Part shown: one piece after another, positions 6,067 through 7,389 of the stretch
Layout: each line of letters begins with the position of its first letter
How positions within the stretch are numbered: the first letter of the stretch is position 1
DNA from: Lentisphaeria bacterium
GTDB lineage: Bacteria; Verrucomicrobiota; Lentisphaeria; Victivallales; GWF2-50-93
Assembly (NCBI GenBank): GCA_020056205.1
Contig: JAGVIF010000166.1
Span: forward strand, 1-7,389
Length of the DNA stretch: 7,389 bases
Direction: 5' to 3'
The notes under the pieces: generated by a model
Seen by the model: only the letters and a program-made list of their open reading frames with translations
What the model was told of the DNA's origin: nothing
Database searches by the model: none
Translations under genes and position numbers: made by a program

Positions 6067-7143
6067 TTGTCTTTAATTCTTGGAATAGAAACAAGTTGTG
6101 ATGAAACGGCCGCCGCCGTCGTTGAAGACGGCTCAATCGTCAGGAGCAATGTCGTTTCATCGCAGATATCAAGGCATGCCGTGTTCGGAGGGGTTGTTCC
6201 CGAGCTTGCCGCCCGGGAACATCTCGCCTCAATTGAAACGGTCGTGGATGCCGCCCTGAAAGAGGCCGAAACTACGATTCCTTCTCTCGATGCCATCGCG
6301 GTTACAAACGGTCCAGGCCTGATGCCTGCCCTCTTGATCGGTCTGAATTTCGCAAAATCTCTGGCTTTTTCCAACTCACTGCCGCTGATCCCGGTAAACC
6401 ATTTCATCGCTCACATTTACGGAAGCTTTTTAGACGGAAAAACTGAAATGCCCGGACTGAAGGAGACTTATCCGCTTTTGGCTCTTGTAGTCTCCGGAGG
6501 ACACACGGCTTTGCTTCTGATAATGCCCGATTCTTCGTCGGAAATTGTTGGGACAACCCTCGACGACGCATCCGGAGAGGCTTTCGATAAGGGCGCGAAA
6601 ATAATGGGGCTCGGATACCCCGGCGGCCCTGCCATTCAAAAGATGTCGCGCGGAGGAAACATTGCGAAATTCGCATTTCCAAGGGCGCTTACCGGTTCTG
6701 CCGGCAAGGCATTGTCTCCTGAAAACAGATTTAATTTCAGTTTCAGCGGGCTGAAAACCTCCCTGCTGAAACATTGCAAAAAATTCGGGGGGGAAATGAA
6801 AGACGCAAAATTCGCGTCGGACACAGCGGCGTCATACCAGGAAGCAATCTGCGATGTTCTTTTTAGAAAAACGCTTGACGCTGCGGATTATTTTTCCGCC
6901 GCCACAATTGTCCTCTGCGGCGGAGTTGCGTGCAATTCGGCGCTCAGAGAAAAATTTCCAAAAGGTGTTCCGGGTGGAATCAAACTGATAACGGCAAAGC
7001 CCGAATACTGCACCGACAATGCCGCGATGATAGCCGCATGCGCATGGCGCTGCCTCGAAACTTCCGAACGCAAATATGATATTGACGCCTTCTCCAGAAT
7101 AGACAAACTTGAACGCCTTCCGTTCGTCGTAAATGTTCGTTGA
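6067..7143 (+). CDS. tsaD: tRNA threonylcarbamoyladenosine synthase subunit TsaD
   Basis: TsaD transfers the threonylcarbamoyl group from TC-AMP (made by TsaC/Sua5) to A37 of ANN-decoding tRNAs, working with TsaB and TsaE in the cytoplasm. Motifs in order: ILGIETSCDET (4-14), VVPELAAREH (43-52), TNGPGLMPALL (80-90), metal ligands H112 and H116 in NHFIAH, VSGGHT (142-147), DDASGEAFDKGAKIMGLGYP (166-185), FSFSGLKT (224-231), CGGVACNSALRE (284-295) and YCTDNAAMIA (314-323) with metal ligand D317. At 358 residues it is slightly longer than usual (about 335-345). I take TTG at 6067 as the start: it lies directly before the conserved N-terminus, has AAAGGA 10 nt upstream, and no ATG, GTG or TTG precedes it in frame before a TGA at 6007. 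Cys289 stands where Ala is common in GGVAAN. tsaB, tsaC and tsaE are not in the window. Confidence 0.97.
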   Translation: MSLILGIETSCDETAAAVVEDGSIVRSNVVSSQISRHAVFGGVVPELAAREHLASIETVVDAALKEAETTIPSLDAIAVTNGPGLMPALLIGLNFAKSLAFSNSLPLIPVNHFIAHIYGSFLDGKTEMPGLKETYPLLALVVSGGHTALLLIMPDSSSEIVGTTLDDASGEAFDKGAKIMGLGYPGGPAIQKMSRGGNIAKFAFPRALTGSAGKALSPENRFNFSFSGLKTSLLKHCKKFGGEMKDAKFASDTAASYQEAICDVLFRKTLDAADYFSAATIVLCGGVACNSALREKFPKGVPGGIKLITAKPEYCTDNAAMIAACAWRCLETSERKYDIDAFSRIDKLERLPFVVNVR

Positions 7144-7188
7144 ACCCGACTGCGCCCGCAACCCAAAAAGAATAAGGTAAAGGGTTCA
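7141..7188 (+). other. Inverted repeat TGAACCC/GGGTTCA at the tsaD stop
   Basis: TGAACCC (7141-7147), whose first three bases are the tsaD stop codon, is complementary to GGGTTCA (7182-7188) across 34 nt. With such a wide loop and no T-tract after it, it is a poor intrinsic terminator. It may be another insertion boundary or chance. Confidence 0.25.
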
Positions 7189-7221
7189 CCGTTCAGAATA
7201 AATGAAGACGCGAGTAAAAAG

Positions 7222-7307
7222 AAAGTAGAAAGTAGAGTAGGGAAGTTCTAAAGTTCTGACGTTCTCCTTTGAAACTTCACCACCGATGAACACCGATGAA
7301 CACCGAT
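7222..7307. repeat. Short tandem repeats downstream of tsaD
   Basis: Three simple repeats follow one another. AAAGTAG units with a partial AGTAG occupy 7222-7240. AAGTTCT at 7243-7249 and 7251-7257 is followed by CGTTCT at 7260-7265. The 10-mer CACCGATGAA is present twice and partly a third time at 7281-7307, with an extra CAC just before it. None is in an open reading frame with a ribosome site. Units like the last are common dispersed repeats in some environmental genomes; this is recollection. Confidence 0.65.
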
Positions 7308-7319
7308 TTTATCAATTTA

Positions 7320-7360
7320 GTTTCATTTTGATGAAACCCCGAGGCGTAAGCGCTCGGGGT
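7320..7360. repeat. Two adjacent hairpins near the right edge
   Basis: GTTTCAT/ATGAAAC (7320-7326 with 7331-7337) forms a 7-bp stem with a TTTG loop. Sharing its last two bases, ACCCCGAG/CTCGGGGT (7336-7343 with 7353-7360) forms an 8-bp stem, extended by CG/CG past a bulged G with a TAAG loop. No T-tract follows either hairpin on the plus strand, so a rho-independent terminator for tsaD is not supported, although the GC-rich one could block RNA decay. The remainder to the window end carries the inverted copy of the CCGATACCG repeat at 7371-7389. Confidence 0.5.
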
Positions 7361-7370
7361 AGGACGCTAA

Positions 7371-7389
7371 TTTCGGGGTCGGTATCGGA
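7371..7389. repeat. Inverted copy of the 5844-5862 repeat
   Basis: TTTCGGGGTCGGTATCGGA is the reverse complement of 5844-5862 with one mismatch. It runs off the window edge, so its full extent is unknown. Confidence 0.6.

Noticed and set aside
5891..6076. A 61-codon frame from TTG 5891 as a real small gene
   Set aside because: Despite the good Shine-Dalgarno, it runs through the palindromic insertion and ends in tsaD out of frame, and the product is unrecognisable. I kept it as a possible relic only.
7336..7360. Rho-independent terminator for tsaD
   Set aside because: The stem is strong but lies nearly 200 nt past the stop and is not followed by a T-tract.

Overview
The window is bacterial chromosomal DNA with five confident genes in two divergent blocks. 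On the minus strand, read right to left, are ffh (signal recognition particle GTPase, 3809-2400), a gene of unrecognised family with a probable GAF-like domain (2218-1133), and a soluble serine/threonine kinase with an N-terminal zinc ribbon (1120-125). On the plus strand are ilvD (dihydroxy-acid dehydratase, 4097-5773) and tsaD (tRNA t6A synthesis, 6067-7143). Ffh and TsaD are housekeeping proteins and IlvD is core branched-chain amino-acid biosynthesis. The GAF-like/kinase pair looks like a small lineage-specific signalling operon: the genes are 12 nt apart and share a likely extended -10 promoter.

The organism cannot be fixed from the sequence. Zinc-ribbon kinases of this sort and intergenic spaces packed with short palindromes and simple tandem units remind me of uncultured bacteria in or near the PVC group (Lentisphaerota, Kiritimatiellota, Omnitrophota). 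This is an impression, not a result.

The unusual content is between the genes. Every gap over 100 nt, except the ffh/GAF-like one, is a mosaic of repeats: a GTAG-footed hairpin and TTGGATAT repeats (1-114); a cluster of GC-rich hairpins between the divergent ffh and ilvD genes (3895-4004); and, between ilvD and tsaD (5774-6066), an inverted pair of GTAG-footed hairpins that supplies the ilvD stop codon, a CCGATACCG-type repeat, an inverted repeat around a strong Shine-Dalgarno, and an 84-nt mini-element. The last 246 bases hold several more repeats, one of them an inverted near-copy of the 5844-5862 repeat.

The most striking item is the 84-nt element at 5934-6017. It consists of two 41-nt hairpins in opposite orientation, each with a perfect 16-bp stem and a 9-nt loop, flanked by an 8-bp direct repeat, GCCGACAG. 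When one hairpin is aligned to the reverse complement of the other, all six stem differences are compensated by matching changes on the opposite arm. This looks like a non-autonomous palindromic element that duplicated its target on insertion just upstream of tsaD. Precise removal of element plus one repeat copy would join an upstream TTG with a good Shine-Dalgarno in frame to tsaD.
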